Positions 1-7,315 are shown, counted from the first letter of the stretch. The stretch: 24,117 bases of DNA from Actinomycetota bacterium (GCA_003140115.1 PLIQ01000344.1:1-24117), one strand, 5' to 3'. The notes: generated from the letters alone by a model not told the origin. A program made the numbers and translations.

Positions 1-998
1 TACCGGGCCCGGTTGAACCGCCGGTCTACCCCGCGCTGGACCCGCCGGCGCAGCGGATTGAACAGCGCCGCCGCGGCGAGCGTGGCCGCGGCCACGGCCA
101 CCGGCGTGCGGAGCCCGAACGCCTGGATGGCCAGGACCAGCGCCGTATACACCCCGGCGAGCAGCCCGGTCACCAGCGCGTAGGCCAGGGTGCGGCTGAT
201 GATGCGGTCGATGTCGTAGAGCCGGTACCGCAGGATCCCGACGCCGATGCCGGCCGGGAGGGCGGCCAGCCCGGCCAGCAGCTCGGCCGTCCCGAGCCCG
301 GCGGCCATGATCAGCGACGCGGCGGCGACCGCAGCGCCGGAGGCGAGCCACTTCAGCTGCTGGCGGCGGTCACCTGCGGCCCGCCGCCAGCTGAGCGCCT
401 GATGCCCCACGAACGACAAGCCGATGATCACGATCGCGGCGACGACCGGACCTACCAGCCAGCCCGGCGGATTTGCGAGCCACCCGGCGCTGCTGGTCGT
501 CACGCTGCCGACCGGGTTCAGGCGTACGTCGTGACCGGCGATCGCGGCCGCCGCCCCGGCCACGATGACGGCCAGCACGAACCCGACCAGCACGGCGTAG
601 GTCCACAGCACCGGCCGCCACCGGCGCGACGGCAGCCGGCCATCCGGGAATAGCAGGATGACGACCGGAAAGACTGCGAACGAGGGTGCCGACACCGAGC
701 CCACCAGGAGCACGAGCGGAGCGAGCGGCAGCGCGCGATGGTCGAGACGGTAGTACAGCACGGCGTAGTAACTGGCGACCACGCCGAGCAGATACAGCGC
801 GGTGAAGGCAATCATGAGCCAGCCGATGGGGTTGGCGGGCTGGCGCCGCGCGATCAGCAGGCCCACCCCGGCGAAGGCCAGCACGATGACGACGCCGACC
901 GTGGCATGGCGGAAGGAGAGCTGATGAATCAGCCCGGCTAGCACCAGCGCGGCCACAGCCAGCACCGCCAGCAGGCCGCCCGGTACGACCCGGGTCAT
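1..998 (-). CDS. Polytopic membrane protein, N-terminal part (histidine-kinase-type sensor domain), cut by window edge
   Basis: Read on the minus strand from ATG at 998-996, the frame stays open for 332 codons to the window edge, so the C-terminus is missing. The protein begins MTRVVPGGLL and has roughly eight to ten hydrophobic stretches. Recognisable segments are RRQPANPIGWLM (about residue 50), RYRLYDIDRIISRTL, then a two-helix segment ending FNPLRRRVQRGVDRRFNRAR at the edge. This arrangement is the membrane sensor module found in actinobacterial histidine kinases and in stand-alone membrane proteins of the same type. The kinase part, if present, would lie beyond the window, so kinase activity cannot be claimed. 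The ATG overlaps the TGA of the small upstream gene (ATGA), which suggests translational coupling. Start and frame are secure; function is inferred from the module alone. Confidence 0.75.
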   Translation of the reverse strand, partial: MTRVVPGGLLAVLAVAALVLAGLIHQLSFRHATVGVVIVLAFAGVGLLIARRQPANPIGWLMIAFTALYLLGVVASYYAVLYYRLDHRALPLAPLVLLVGSVSAPSFAVFPVVILLFPDGRLPSRRWRPVLWTYAVLVGFVLAVIVAGAAAAIAGHDVRLNPVGSVTTSSAGWLANPPGWLVGPVVAAIVIIGLSFVGHQALSWRRAAGDRRQQLKWLASGAAVAAASLIMAAGLGTAELLAGLAALPAGIGVGILRYRLYDIDRIISRTLAYALVTGLLAGVYTALVLAIQAFGLRTPVAVAAATLAAAALFNPLRRRVQRGVDRRFNRAR

Positions 999-1186
999 GC
1001 CGGGCGGTGATACCGCCGGGCGATCGCCCGCTGCAGGTAACGGCGCGGCAGGTTGAACAGCAGCGCGGCGACGATCGTCACCGCGGCGAGGATGGCTGGA
1101 GTCTGGAGCCGCAGCACCTGGGTGGCCAGCACCACCAGGGCGACATAGACCAAGGTCAGCAGCCCGGTCAGGAATATGTACCTCAT
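995..1186 (-). CDS. Small two-helix membrane protein, a free-standing copy of the neighbour's membrane module
   Basis: This is a 63-residue protein beginning MRYIFLTGLLTLVYVALVV. It has two hydrophobic helices (about residues 3-22 and 29-46) and a basic tail, FNLPRRYLQRAIARRYHR. It aligns along nearly its whole length with the last helices of the next gene's product (TGLLAGVYTALVL, ALFNPLRRRVQ, DRRF). It therefore looks like a detached or duplicated piece of that module. I chose ATG 1186-1184 because a TAGCCT -10 hexamer ends seven bases before it; a TTG at 1249 would extend it with unrelated sequence. Its TGA overlaps the ATG of the large membrane gene. It could be a subunit of the neighbour, a decayed remnant of a longer gene, or a small regulator. 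No function is known to me. Confidence 0.6.
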   Translation of the reverse strand: MRYIFLTGLLTLVYVALVVLATQVLRLQTPAILAAVTIVAALLFNLPRRYLQRAIARRYHRPA

Positions 1187-1193
1187 ACTCCGC

Positions 1194-1199
1194 AGGCTA
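1194..1199 (-). promoter_or_regulatory. -10 hexamer of the small membrane gene
   Basis: TAGCCT read on the minus strand, seven bases before ATG 1186. It fits the actinobacterial TANNNT -10 consensus and would put transcription start at or next to the start codon. No clear -35 is visible. Confidence 0.45.
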
Positions 1200-1256
1200 T
1201 GGCGGCACCGTTCCGGGAGCGTTACGGCACAGCGTGTAGGCCGTCGCAAAGGGCGT

Positions 1257-1262
1257 TATGGT
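1257..1262 (+). promoter_or_regulatory. -10 hexamer of the phosphoesterase gene
   Basis: TATGGT ends six bases before ATG 1269. This suggests a leaderless transcript, and no convincing Shine-Dalgarno sequence precedes the ATG. Together with the opposite-strand hexamer at 1194-1199 it makes 1187-1268 a divergent promoter region. Confidence 0.5.
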
Positions 1263-1268
1263 CATCTC

Positions 1269-2837
1269 ATGCCGCGACCTGACCACAGTCATGCCCTCGA
1301 TCACGTCGTCGTGATCATGTTCGAGAACCGCTCGTTCGACAACCTGCTCGGCCGCTTGTACGAGCCGGGTGAGGTGGCCTCCTTCGCGGGCGTGACGGGC
1401 CTGGACCTGTCCAACCCGGTCCCGGACTGGGCCGCGGGCGCCGACCCGGGAACGACGCCCAGGCTGGTGCCGTACGAGACCGCGGTCGGCATGAACACCC
1501 CCTCCTCCGATCCCGGAGAGGAATACCCGCACGTCAACACCCAGCTGTTCGGCCTCATCGACCCGCCGTCCAACCGCGGGATGGTGATCCAGCACATCGC
1601 CTCCCCGTACAACGCGCCGGCCAATCCCGGGCAGCTGCCGACCATGGACGGGTTCGTCACCGACTACATCAGCGCGTTCATGGCCGAGATGGGCCGGCCG
1701 CCGGTCTTCGAGGAGTACGCGCAGATCATGACGGGCTACGCGCCGCTGCAGGTGCCGGTCACCTCGGCGCTGGCCCGGGGGTTCGCGACCTTCGACCACT
1801 GGTTCTGCGAGGTGCCGTCGCAGACGTTCCCGAACCGGTCGTTCTTCCACGCGGGCACCTCGTCGGGATACGTGATCAACATGGAACCCGCCGAGTCCTT
1901 CCCGCTGCACAACGACGCCGAGACCATCTTCGAGCGGCTCGAGGCCCGCGGCCTGACCTGGCGGGTCTACTGCGACCCGCCGAGCCACATCTCCCTGACC
2001 GGCATCATCCACGCGCCCCGGCTGCACGACCGGTGGGCGACGAACTTCTCCACCACCGACCGATTCCTGGAGGACGCGGCGAGCGGGCAACTGCCGGCCT
2101 ACTCGTTCATCGAGCCCAACCTGCTGTACGGCCACAACGACATGCACCCGGCGTTCGACGCCTTGTTCCCCGGGGCGGACCTGGATCCGCCGTCGGCGCT
2201 GCTGGGAGGTGAAGCGCTGCTCGCGAAGGTCTACGACGCGATCCGCTCCTCGGCGTCGCCCGACGGGTCGAACGCGTACAACACGCTGTTCATGGTCACC
2301 TTCGACGAGCACGGCGGAACCTACGACCATGTCCCGCCACCGGCCGTGCTGCCGCCGGACCCGGCCGCCCCGGCCGGGCAGATGGGCTTCCGGTTCGACC
2401 GGTCCGGCCTGCGCGTGCCGGCCATCGCCGTCTCGGCGTGGATCCCGGAGCAGACCGTGATCAACAACCAGTACCGGCACACGTCGGTCATCCGGACCCT
2501 CCGGGAACGCTGGCAGCTCGGCGCGCCGCTGACCGCCCGCGACGCCGCCGCACTGGACCTCACGCCGGTCCTGTCCCTCGACCGCCCGCGGGATCCGGAG
2601 AACTGGCCCGAGGTCACGCCGCTGCCGGTGCCCGCGTTCAGCCCGGCCCGGGTGCCGCTCGAAGCCCGCCTGAAGGGCCTGTGCAGGGCGGCTTGTTTCC
2701 CGGTCCTGGCGCTGGCGAAGGACATGGGCCTGCCCGCCCCCGGCCTCGACCAGGACGAAGCCATCGGCCGCGCCGACGCCATCGCGCTCATCGACGAGGT
2801 GTTCGGACACATGTTCCCCGGCCTGCGGACGGACTAG
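1269..2837 (+). CDS. Phospholipase C-like phosphoesterase (alkaline phosphatase superfamily, PF04185 type)
   Basis: A 522-residue protein of the bacterial phospholipase C/acid phosphatase family, whose members hydrolyse phosphodiester or phosphomonoester bonds using metal ions. Family motifs occur in order: DHVVVIMFENRSFDNLLG (residues 11-28, metal and nucleophile region), MDGFV (126-130), FDHWFCEVPSQTFPNRSFF (175-193), SFIEPNLLYGHNDMHP (279-294) and FMVTFDEHGGTYDHVPPP (341-358, metal site). No N-terminal Tat or Sec signal is visible, unlike classical secreted phospholipases C, so it is probably cytoplasmic. The start is ATG 1269 because the family homology begins within ten residues and a -10 hexamer lies just upstream; an in-frame ATG at 1176 only adds sequence reading through the promoter. 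The substrate cannot be told: phospholipid, phosphatidylinositol or a small phosphate ester are all possible. Confidence 0.88.
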   Translation: MPRPDHSHALDHVVVIMFENRSFDNLLGRLYEPGEVASFAGVTGLDLSNPVPDWAAGADPGTTPRLVPYETAVGMNTPSSDPGEEYPHVNTQLFGLIDPPSNRGMVIQHIASPYNAPANPGQLPTMDGFVTDYISAFMAEMGRPPVFEEYAQIMTGYAPLQVPVTSALARGFATFDHWFCEVPSQTFPNRSFFHAGTSSGYVINMEPAESFPLHNDAETIFERLEARGLTWRVYCDPPSHISLTGIIHAPRLHDRWATNFSTTDRFLEDAASGQLPAYSFIEPNLLYGHNDMHPAFDALFPGADLDPPSALLGGEALLAKVYDAIRSSASPDGSNAYNTLFMVTFDEHGGTYDHVPPPAVLPPDPAAPAGQMGFRFDRSGLRVPAIAVSAWIPEQTVINNQYRHTSVIRTLRERWQLGAPLTARDAAALDLTPVLSLDRPRDPENWPEVTPLPVPAFSPARVPLEARLKGLCRAACFPVLALAKDMGLPAPGLDQDEAIGRADAIALIDEVFGHMFPGLRTD

Positions 2838-2846
2838 GCGCTGACG

Positions 2847-2921
2847 ATGCCAGTGGGCCGCAAGCATGGGCGGTGGATCGACACGCTACTGATGCAGCGA
2901 GACCTGGAGCGGGGCCGGTGA
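2847..2921 (+). CDS. Possible 24-residue leader or coupling ORF
   Basis: ATG 2847 opens a short frame encoding MPVGRKHGRWIDTLLMQRDL plus four residues (ERGR), rich in Arg and Lys. Its TGA (2919-2921) overlaps the GTG start of the methyltransferase as GTGA. It sits nine bases after the phosphoesterase stop and fills almost the whole gap. It has no strong Shine-Dalgarno of its own. It could be a small basic protein, a device that couples the two larger genes, or chance. I do not recognise it. Confidence 0.3.
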   Translation: MPVGRKHGRWIDTLLMQRDLERGR

Positions 2922-3688
2922 GTACGCCGTTCACCGGTCACGAGGAGCGCTGGCAGGCCCGGCTGGGGAAGCTGCGGGACGTGGTGCGCCAGGAACTCGT
3001 GGCGCGCCAGTTGGCCGCCGAACTGGGACCACGGCCCGTTCGGATCATCGATCTTGGCTGCGGTCAGGGGACGCAGGCGGTCAGGCTGGCGCGGCGCGGG
3101 CATGAGGTGACCGGGGTGGACACCTCCGCCGAGCTGCTGGCCCGCTTCGAACAGGATCTGGCCGCCGAGCCGGCCGAGGTCCGCGCCCGGGTGCGGGTCG
3201 AGCGTGGTCTGATCGAGGATTGGGCCGAACGGCCCGGGGTTTCACCCGCCGAGGCCGTGCTGTGCCACGGGGTGCTGATGTACGCGGCGGATCCCGATCC
3301 GGTCCTGCGCGCCGTCGCCGGGCTGACGGAGCCGGGCGGGATGGCGTCCTTGCTGGTCCGCAACGGGGACGGGCTGGCCATGCGGCCCGGGCTGCTCGGC
3401 AACTGGGCGGCGTGCGCGGAGGCGTTCGGATCGGTCACCTACGCGAACCGGATCGGGGTCACCGCCCGGGCCGACCGGCTGGCCGACCTGACCGCCCGGC
3501 TGACGGGCCACGGGCTGGACGTCACCGCCTGGTACGGCGTGCGGGTGTTCACCGACACCGCGCCCGGCGACGCCGAACCGCCGCCGGACCTGGAATCCCT
3601 GTTGGACTGCGAAGAACGGGCCGGGCGCACCGACCCGTACCGCCAGGTAGCCGCCCTGCTGCACGTGATCGCCCGACGCCCAAACTAG
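2918..3688 (+). CDS. Class I SAM-dependent methyltransferase, CmoM/SmtA-like
   Basis: A 256-residue methyltransferase. Motif I (SAM binding) is IIDLGCGQGTQAVRLARRG at residues 43-61, followed by the acidic GVDTS (66-70) and LCHGVLMYAADP (115-126). The segment LLVRNGDGLAMRPGLLGNW (144-162) and the late GVRVFTD (207-213) resemble E. coli CmoM/SmtA, which methylates 5-carboxymethoxyuridine in tRNA. The rest of that tRNA pathway is not in the window and is not generally expected in actinobacteria, so the substrate is open. Start GTG 2918 is preceded by GGAG at a suitable distance. A frame reaching back to 2438 exists only because the phosphoesterase gene leaves it open. It lies 80 bases downstream of the phosphoesterase and may share its transcript. 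Confidence 0.8.
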   Translation: MSTPFTGHEERWQARLGKLRDVVRQELVARQLAAELGPRPVRIIDLGCGQGTQAVRLARRGHEVTGVDTSAELLARFEQDLAAEPAEVRARVRVERGLIEDWAERPGVSPAEAVLCHGVLMYAADPDPVLRAVAGLTEPGGMASLLVRNGDGLAMRPGLLGNWAACAEAFGSVTYANRIGVTARADRLADLTARLTGHGLDVTAWYGVRVFTDTAPGDAEPPPDLESLLDCEERAGRTDPYRQVAALLHVIARRPN

Positions 3689-3721
3689 GGTGAGAGGACC
3701 TACGGGAGCCGGCAAACGCGG

Positions 3722-3750
3722 TTGGACTACCGGGCCGAGCGCCATAAGGT
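3722..3750 (+). promoter_or_regulatory. Sigma-70-type promoter of the acetyltransferase gene
   Basis: TTGGAC (3722-3727) and TAAGGT (3745-3750) are separated by 17 bases. This is the best paired -35/-10 in the window for a housekeeping sigma factor. Transcription would begin within a few bases of GTG 3761. Confidence 0.5.
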
Positions 3751-3760
3751 AAGTACTGCT

Positions 3761-4573
3761 GTGAGAGACAACGAGGTCATTGAGCGGATTGACGCCTTCT
3801 GCGACGTTGTCCCACGTCGCCGGGCGCGGGCCGACGAGCACGGCCCGCTCGAGCTCTTCGTTCCCACCGGCTCGGGATGGCCGTATTATGCGCGGCCGAA
3901 ACGCGGCTCCCGCCCGCCGGTCACCGCGGCTGACATCCGCGCGGTGCGCGCCCGGCAGCGAGAGCTGATCATTCCCGAGTCCTTCGAGTGGATCGAGCAG
4001 ACCGCGCCCGAAATGGCCGCGGCCGCCGCCGAGGCAGGCCTGGAGGTCTGGGCTCACCCACTCATGGTCCTCGCCGGGCCCGCGCAGGTCCCGCCGCCGC
4101 CGCCGGGGGTCACGGTGCGGATCGTCGCGCCTGAAGACGCCGAACTCGAGCGGGTCTGGGCCGTGCCAACCGTGGCGTTCAGCCATCCGGGCACGAGCGT
4201 CGGCGACGCGGGGCCGGCGGAGCGGGACAAGATCGCCGCGGACCACGATGGCGGCACGCTCGCGATGCTGCGCGAGCGGCTGCGATCGGGGCACTCGGTG
4301 CTGGCCGCCGCGTTCGGCCCGGTCGGCCCGGTCGCGGCGGGAAGCTGCCAGGCGGTGGACAGCGTGGCCGAGATCACCGGCGTGGGCGTACTGCCGGCGG
4401 TTCGCCGGCAGGGCCTGGGCGCGGCGGTCACCGCGCTGCTGGCGGCGGACGCCCGGGAGCGCGGGGTGCAGACCGTCTTCCTGTCCGCCAGCGACGACGC
4501 GGTCGCCCGCATCTACGCCCGGATCGGATTCCGCCGGATCGGCACCGCCATGATCGCCGAGCCCGCCCGCTAG
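3761..4573 (+). CDS. GNAT-family N-acetyltransferase
   Basis: A 270-residue protein (numbered from GTG 3761). The C-terminal half is a GNAT domain: it begins GVTVRIVAPEDAELERVW (residues 116-133), has the acetyl-CoA pyrophosphate loop VRRQGLGAAV (214-223) and ends with ARIYARIGFRRIGTA (249-263). The first 110 residues form a separate domain of unknown role, ending in a proline run. GNAT enzymes transfer an acetyl group from acetyl-CoA to an amine; the acceptor cannot be predicted. A TTG at 3722 would add 13 residues but would place the promoter inside the gene, so GTG 3761 is preferred. It stands alone between promoters and is probably a single-gene transcript. Confidence 0.82.
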   Translation: MRDNEVIERIDAFCDVVPRRRARADEHGPLELFVPTGSGWPYYARPKRGSRPPVTAADIRAVRARQRELIIPESFEWIEQTAPEMAAAAAEAGLEVWAHPLMVLAGPAQVPPPPPGVTVRIVAPEDAELERVWAVPTVAFSHPGTSVGDAGPAERDKIAADHDGGTLAMLRERLRSGHSVLAAAFGPVGPVAAGSCQAVDSVAEITGVGVLPAVRRQGLGAAVTALLAADARERGVQTVFLSASDDAVARIYARIGFRRIGTAMIAEPAR

Positions 4574-4610
4574 TCGGGAGTGGGCGGCGACCCCGTTAGC
4601 GACGTGCCGC

Positions 4611-4616
4611 TATGGT
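4611..4616 (+). promoter_or_regulatory. -10 hexamer of the two-helix membrane protein gene
   Basis: TATGGT ends six bases before GTG 4623. It is the same hexamer at the same distance as in front of the phosphoesterase gene. No Shine-Dalgarno is visible, so a leaderless transcript is likely. Confidence 0.5.
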
Positions 4617-4622
4617 CGTCTG

Positions 4623-5222
4623 GTGCTGTCACGCTGGCAGGGCGGGTTCGCCGCGCTTATCGTCACGCTGCTCACCGGCCTGCTGGTGATCCTGGACATA
4701 ACCGACGAGGCGATGCGCCGGTGGTGGGCCGGTCACGCGCTCACCACCGACACGGTGTCGGGGCTGCTCGTGCTGCTGATCACGCTGCTGGTGGTCGACC
4801 AGGTCGTCAGGCTCCGGCAGCTTAACTCCCGGGCCCAAGCCGTGGCGGCCCAGGCGGCCATCATCATGACCCAGGCCGGGCGCGCGTTGAATGCGGTAAC
4901 CCAGGCGACGGCCAAGGGCGCGCACGACACTGACCGTGACGCCGCCTCCAGCGAGGTGCGAACGTACATGATGATGCTGCTGGTCGGCGCGCCGGTCCTG
5001 ATCGACGCGCAGGTGTCGAGGAATTTCCTGGAGCAGGCCCAGATCGTGGGCGGGCTGATGGCGGTCTCGGTGGGAATGACGGCCAAATCGTCCGGTCAGG
5101 CAGCGGCCAAGGACGCCCGGCTCGACGACGCGGTGCAGCGACTCCGGGCCGCTTCAACCCCGCTGCTGCAGGTGCTCACCCCGGAGACCCAGGCCGCCGT
5201 GCGCGGAGACGAATCCGCCTGA
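4623..5222 (+). CDS. Two-helix membrane protein with helical cytoplasmic region, unknown function
   Basis: A 199-residue protein that I do not recognise. Two hydrophobic helices lie near the N-terminus (about residues 8-25 and 44-62), separated by a short charged loop, DEAMRRWWAGHALTTD. The rest is Ala/Gln-rich and probably helical (AQAVAAQAAIIMTQAGRAL), with a moderately hydrophobic stretch near 115-150 that includes MMMLLVGAPVLI. It has no catalytic signature. The gene is flanked by its own promoter and by two inverted repeats immediately after the stop, so it is probably transcribed alone. The reading frame is credible because codon third positions are strongly G/C and the hydrophobic pattern is regular. 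Confidence 0.68.
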   Translation: MLSRWQGGFAALIVTLLTGLLVILDITDEAMRRWWAGHALTTDTVSGLLVLLITLLVVDQVVRLRQLNSRAQAVAAQAAIIMTQAGRALNAVTQATAKGAHDTDRDAASSEVRTYMMMLLVGAPVLIDAQVSRNFLEQAQIVGGLMAVSVGMTAKSSGQAAAKDARLDDAVQRLRAASTPLLQVLTPETQAAVRGDESA

Positions 5223-5227
5223 CTACC

Positions 5228-5247
5228 CTGGAACCCAGCCATTCCAG
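5228..5247. repeat. Inverted repeat just after the membrane-protein gene
   Basis: CTGGAA (5228-5233) and TTCCAG (5242-5247) form perfect 6-base arms around an 8-base loop, five bases after the stop at 5222. No T-run follows. It may be part of a terminator or an operator. Confidence 0.4.
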
Positions 5248-5252
5248 CAGGT

Positions 5253-5268
5253 CTGCCCCGCGGGGCAG
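5253..5268. repeat. Perfect 16-base palindrome CTGCCCCGCGGGGCAG
   Basis: The sequence is identical to its reverse complement over 16 bases and lies five bases after the preceding inverted repeat. It could be a regulator-binding site for the serine hydrolase gene 68 bases downstream, or the second arm of an actinobacterial terminator lacking a T-tract. Confidence 0.5.
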
Positions 5269-5315
5269 CACACGACAGGATGTCGTCATCGGCATAAGGG
5301 GCAGGCACTCCTCGG

Positions 5316-5332
5316 GAGTACCCGCGAGTACC
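5316..5332 (+). repeat. Direct repeat GAGTACC, 10-base period
   Basis: GAGTACC occurs at 5316-5322 and again at 5326-5332, one helical turn apart and directly before the GTG start of the serine hydrolase. It is a possible regulator site, but this short a repeat may be chance. Confidence 0.25.
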
Positions 5333-5335
5333 AGG

Positions 5336-6271
5336 GTGGTGCTAGCGGTCGCAGGCGTCGCCCTGCTGATCGCCGCTGGCCTCGTCGCGGTCTTCACGCT
5401 GGGGGGATCGGGAGCCCGGCCGCCGGGGCACGATGCCGCCGTGGCAACCGAAGCTGCCCCTGCCTCATCGAGCGACCCGTTGGCCGCGACGGCCGCCGCG
5501 AGTTCGCGTGCCGCCCGGCCAGCGGCGTCGCACCGCAATCCGCTCGGAACGGCAGCGGCCTCGTACGTGTCGACCCGGGACGGCGTCGTCCTGGCCGCGG
5601 TCTACGACCTGCGCACCGGCCAGACCTGGCATCTCGGGCAGGGGCAGCCGCAGGACGAGGCGAGCGTGGTCAAGCTCGACGTGCTCGAGACCTTGCTTGC
5701 CGAGCGGGGTCGCAGCGGTACCGGCCTCTCGGCCAGTGATCAGACTCTGGCCGAGCAGATGATCGAGGACAGCGACAACGACGCGGCGACCAGCCTGTGG
5801 GACGAGGTCGGCGGGGCCAGCGGCATCCGGTCGTTCAACGCCTCGGCCCGCCTGGCCGACACGGTGCCGTCGACGTGCGTGAACTGTCCCGGATTCCCCT
5901 GGCCCGGATGGGGGCTGAGCACGACGATCCCGGGCGATCAGCTGACCCTGCTGCGGGCGCTGGTGGAGCCGAACCCGCTGTTGACCAACGCGGCGCGCCG
6001 CTACGCGCTGTCGCTGATGGAAAACGTGACGCCGGACCAGCGGTGGGGGGTCTCCGGCGGCGTCCCGGCCCAGGCCACCGTGGCGCTCAAGAATGGCTGG
6101 CTCCCGCTGAACAGCGCGAACAACGACTGGCAGATCAACAGCGTGGGCTGGATCTCGGGCAGCGGGCGAGACTACCTGATCGCCGTGCTGACCACCGGAA
6201 ATCCGACCGAACAGTACGGCATCGACACGATCGACGAGCTAGCCGCGATCGTCTGGGACACCATGAGCTGA
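5336..6271 (+). CDS. Exported class A beta-lactamase-like serine hydrolase
   Basis: A 311-residue protein of the penicillin-binding/beta-lactamase fold. The N-terminus VVLAVAGVALLIAAGLVAVF is a signal anchor, followed by an Ala/Ser/Pro-rich linker (about residues 28-70), so the enzyme domain is outside the cell. Active-site motifs are SVVK (S110-K113, nucleophile box SxxK), SDN (146-148) and KNG (252-254, in place of KTG). The omega-loop Glu with ExxLN needed by true class A beta-lactamases is not seen, so it more likely acts on peptidoglycan or binds penicillin than destroys antibiotic. CVNC (181-184) is an unusual CxxC in an exported domain. The start is uncertain: GTG 5336 and GTG 5339 are the only usual starts, yet the open frame continues upstream with Arg-rich sequence typical of a signal's n-region. 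Confidence 0.8.
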   Translation: MVLAVAGVALLIAAGLVAVFTLGGSGARPPGHDAAVATEAAPASSSDPLAATAAASSRAARPAASHRNPLGTAAASYVSTRDGVVLAAVYDLRTGQTWHLGQGQPQDEASVVKLDVLETLLAERGRSGTGLSASDQTLAEQMIEDSDNDAATSLWDEVGGASGIRSFNASARLADTVPSTCVNCPGFPWPGWGLSTTIPGDQLTLLRALVEPNPLLTNAARRYALSLMENVTPDQRWGVSGGVPAQATVALKNGWLPLNSANNDWQINSVGWISGSGRDYLIAVLTTGNPTEQYGIDTIDELAAIVWDTMS

Positions 6272-6273
6272 GC

Positions 6274-7299
6274 TCAACGCCGCCTCGCCACGCGGATCAG
6301 CTTCCTGCGAATGGTCCTGGCCAGGACGACCACCAGCGCCAGGGCGAACCCGAGGCTGGCATCGATCTTGAGGTGCGTCGGACCCCAGATGATCAGGGCG
6401 GCCAATCCCGCGTATCCGGTCGAGACAATGACGACCACGAAGGTGACTGGCGATCGAGGCGGCACTCCCGCTCGCTGGAAGACGGGCTGGAGCGCCTCGA
6501 GCAGGACGGGGTTCTGCCTCCGTGAGGCTCGGAGCAGAGTGCCCCACCGGAACGCGAACAGCGAGAAGTGCGCGGTCCACTCCTGGTCGAAGTACAACAC
6601 TCCTCGAGCGCCGGCCATTATCCGCGGGTGCCTGACGGCGGCCAACTGAGCAAGGTCGGCCGGCAATTCGACGCCGGGAACTTGCCGCTGGAGGACGTCG
6701 CGAAACTGCCGCCAGCGGTCGGCCTGGGCCGGAATCATGAAGACGAGGCGCTCCGGCGGCACCAGCTTCAGCGCTTGTTCCAGTTCCCAGCGGAGCCCGT
6801 CGGTCTCGCCGATCCGCGTGACGACGAGCGCCGCCTCCCGCATCAACTCGATGACGTCCGTCTGCCACTGAACGTTTTCACGCTGGGTGCGAGCGACCCC
6901 GAGCCTGGGCGCGCTCCCCGGCTGGGGCAACCCAATGACCGGCCCCACCAGCCAGAATGCGTTGGCAAGGGCCTGCTCGTTGGTACGGTTCTGCGGATCT
7001 TGGCTGATCTGGTTCGTGTAGTACTGCATGAGTTCGTCATCACGGAAGGAGCGGAGGTACAGCACCGGTGCGCGCTTGTCAGCGGCCCGCACTGCTTCCG
7101 CGGATCGCGCCAGCCACGGACGTGTGCGCTGGATCATACGCAGGCCTGCGAGCGTCACGAGGATGCACGGAATGACGACGACGAGGAACCAGTCGAGGCC
7201 GAGCGTGGCAAAGACTGCCGCGGCCGCCACGAATCCCAGCCACCAGCACAGCCAGCCGGTAAGCAACCTGGCCCGCGCGAACGGGCGCTGATCGGCCAC
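6274..7299 (-). CDS. Membrane protein with central LYLRSF (Rossmann-like, TIR-reminiscent) domain
   Basis: A 341-residue protein from GTG 7299 (343 from ATG 7305). Two hydrophobic helices (about 13-33 and 38-56, counted from the ATG) precede a soluble domain, and two more (about 288-306 and 317-334) end the protein before a basic tail. The domain opens with PVLYLRSFRDDE (80-91) and continues with NEQALANAFWLVGPVIGLPQPG, WQTDVIELMREAALVVTRIG and a GLRWELEQALK end. This layout recurs in many actinobacterial proteins; it resembles TIR or SLOG-type Rossmann folds, but that is my inference and no catalytic residue is proven. GTG 7299 is preferred because AAAGGGA lies six bases before it; ATG 7305 would touch that sequence. 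The gene follows the AraC gene closely, probably as one operon. Base use is clearly less GC-rich than neighbours (about 57% in 6961-7020). Confidence 0.75.
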   Translation of the reverse strand: MADQRPFARARLLTGWLCWWLGFVAAAAVFATLGLDWFLVVVIPCILVTLAGLRMIQRTRPWLARSAEAVRAADKRAPVLYLRSFRDDELMQYYTNQISQDPQNRTNEQALANAFWLVGPVIGLPQPGSAPRLGVARTQRENVQWQTDVIELMREAALVVTRIGETDGLRWELEQALKLVPPERLVFMIPAQADRWRQFRDVLQRQVPGVELPADLAQLAAVRHPRIMAGARGVLYFDQEWTAHFSLFAFRWGTLLRASRRQNPVLLEALQPVFQRAGVPPRSPVTFVVVIVSTGYAGLAALIIWGPTHLKIDASLGFALALVVVLARTIRRKLIRVARRR

Positions 7300-7315
7300 G
7301 AACATTCCCTTTAGG

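Noticed and set aside
1176..1268. Extension of the phosphoesterase to ATG 1176
   Set aside because: It would translate through the divergent promoter and into the start of the opposite gene, and the added residues are Arg-rich without family similarity.
1197..2867. 556-codon open frame on the minus strand opposite the phosphoesterase gene
   Set aside because: It is the codon-position shadow of a very GC-rich gene: Arg/Gly/Val/His-rich, no domain, and the plus-strand product has clear family motifs.
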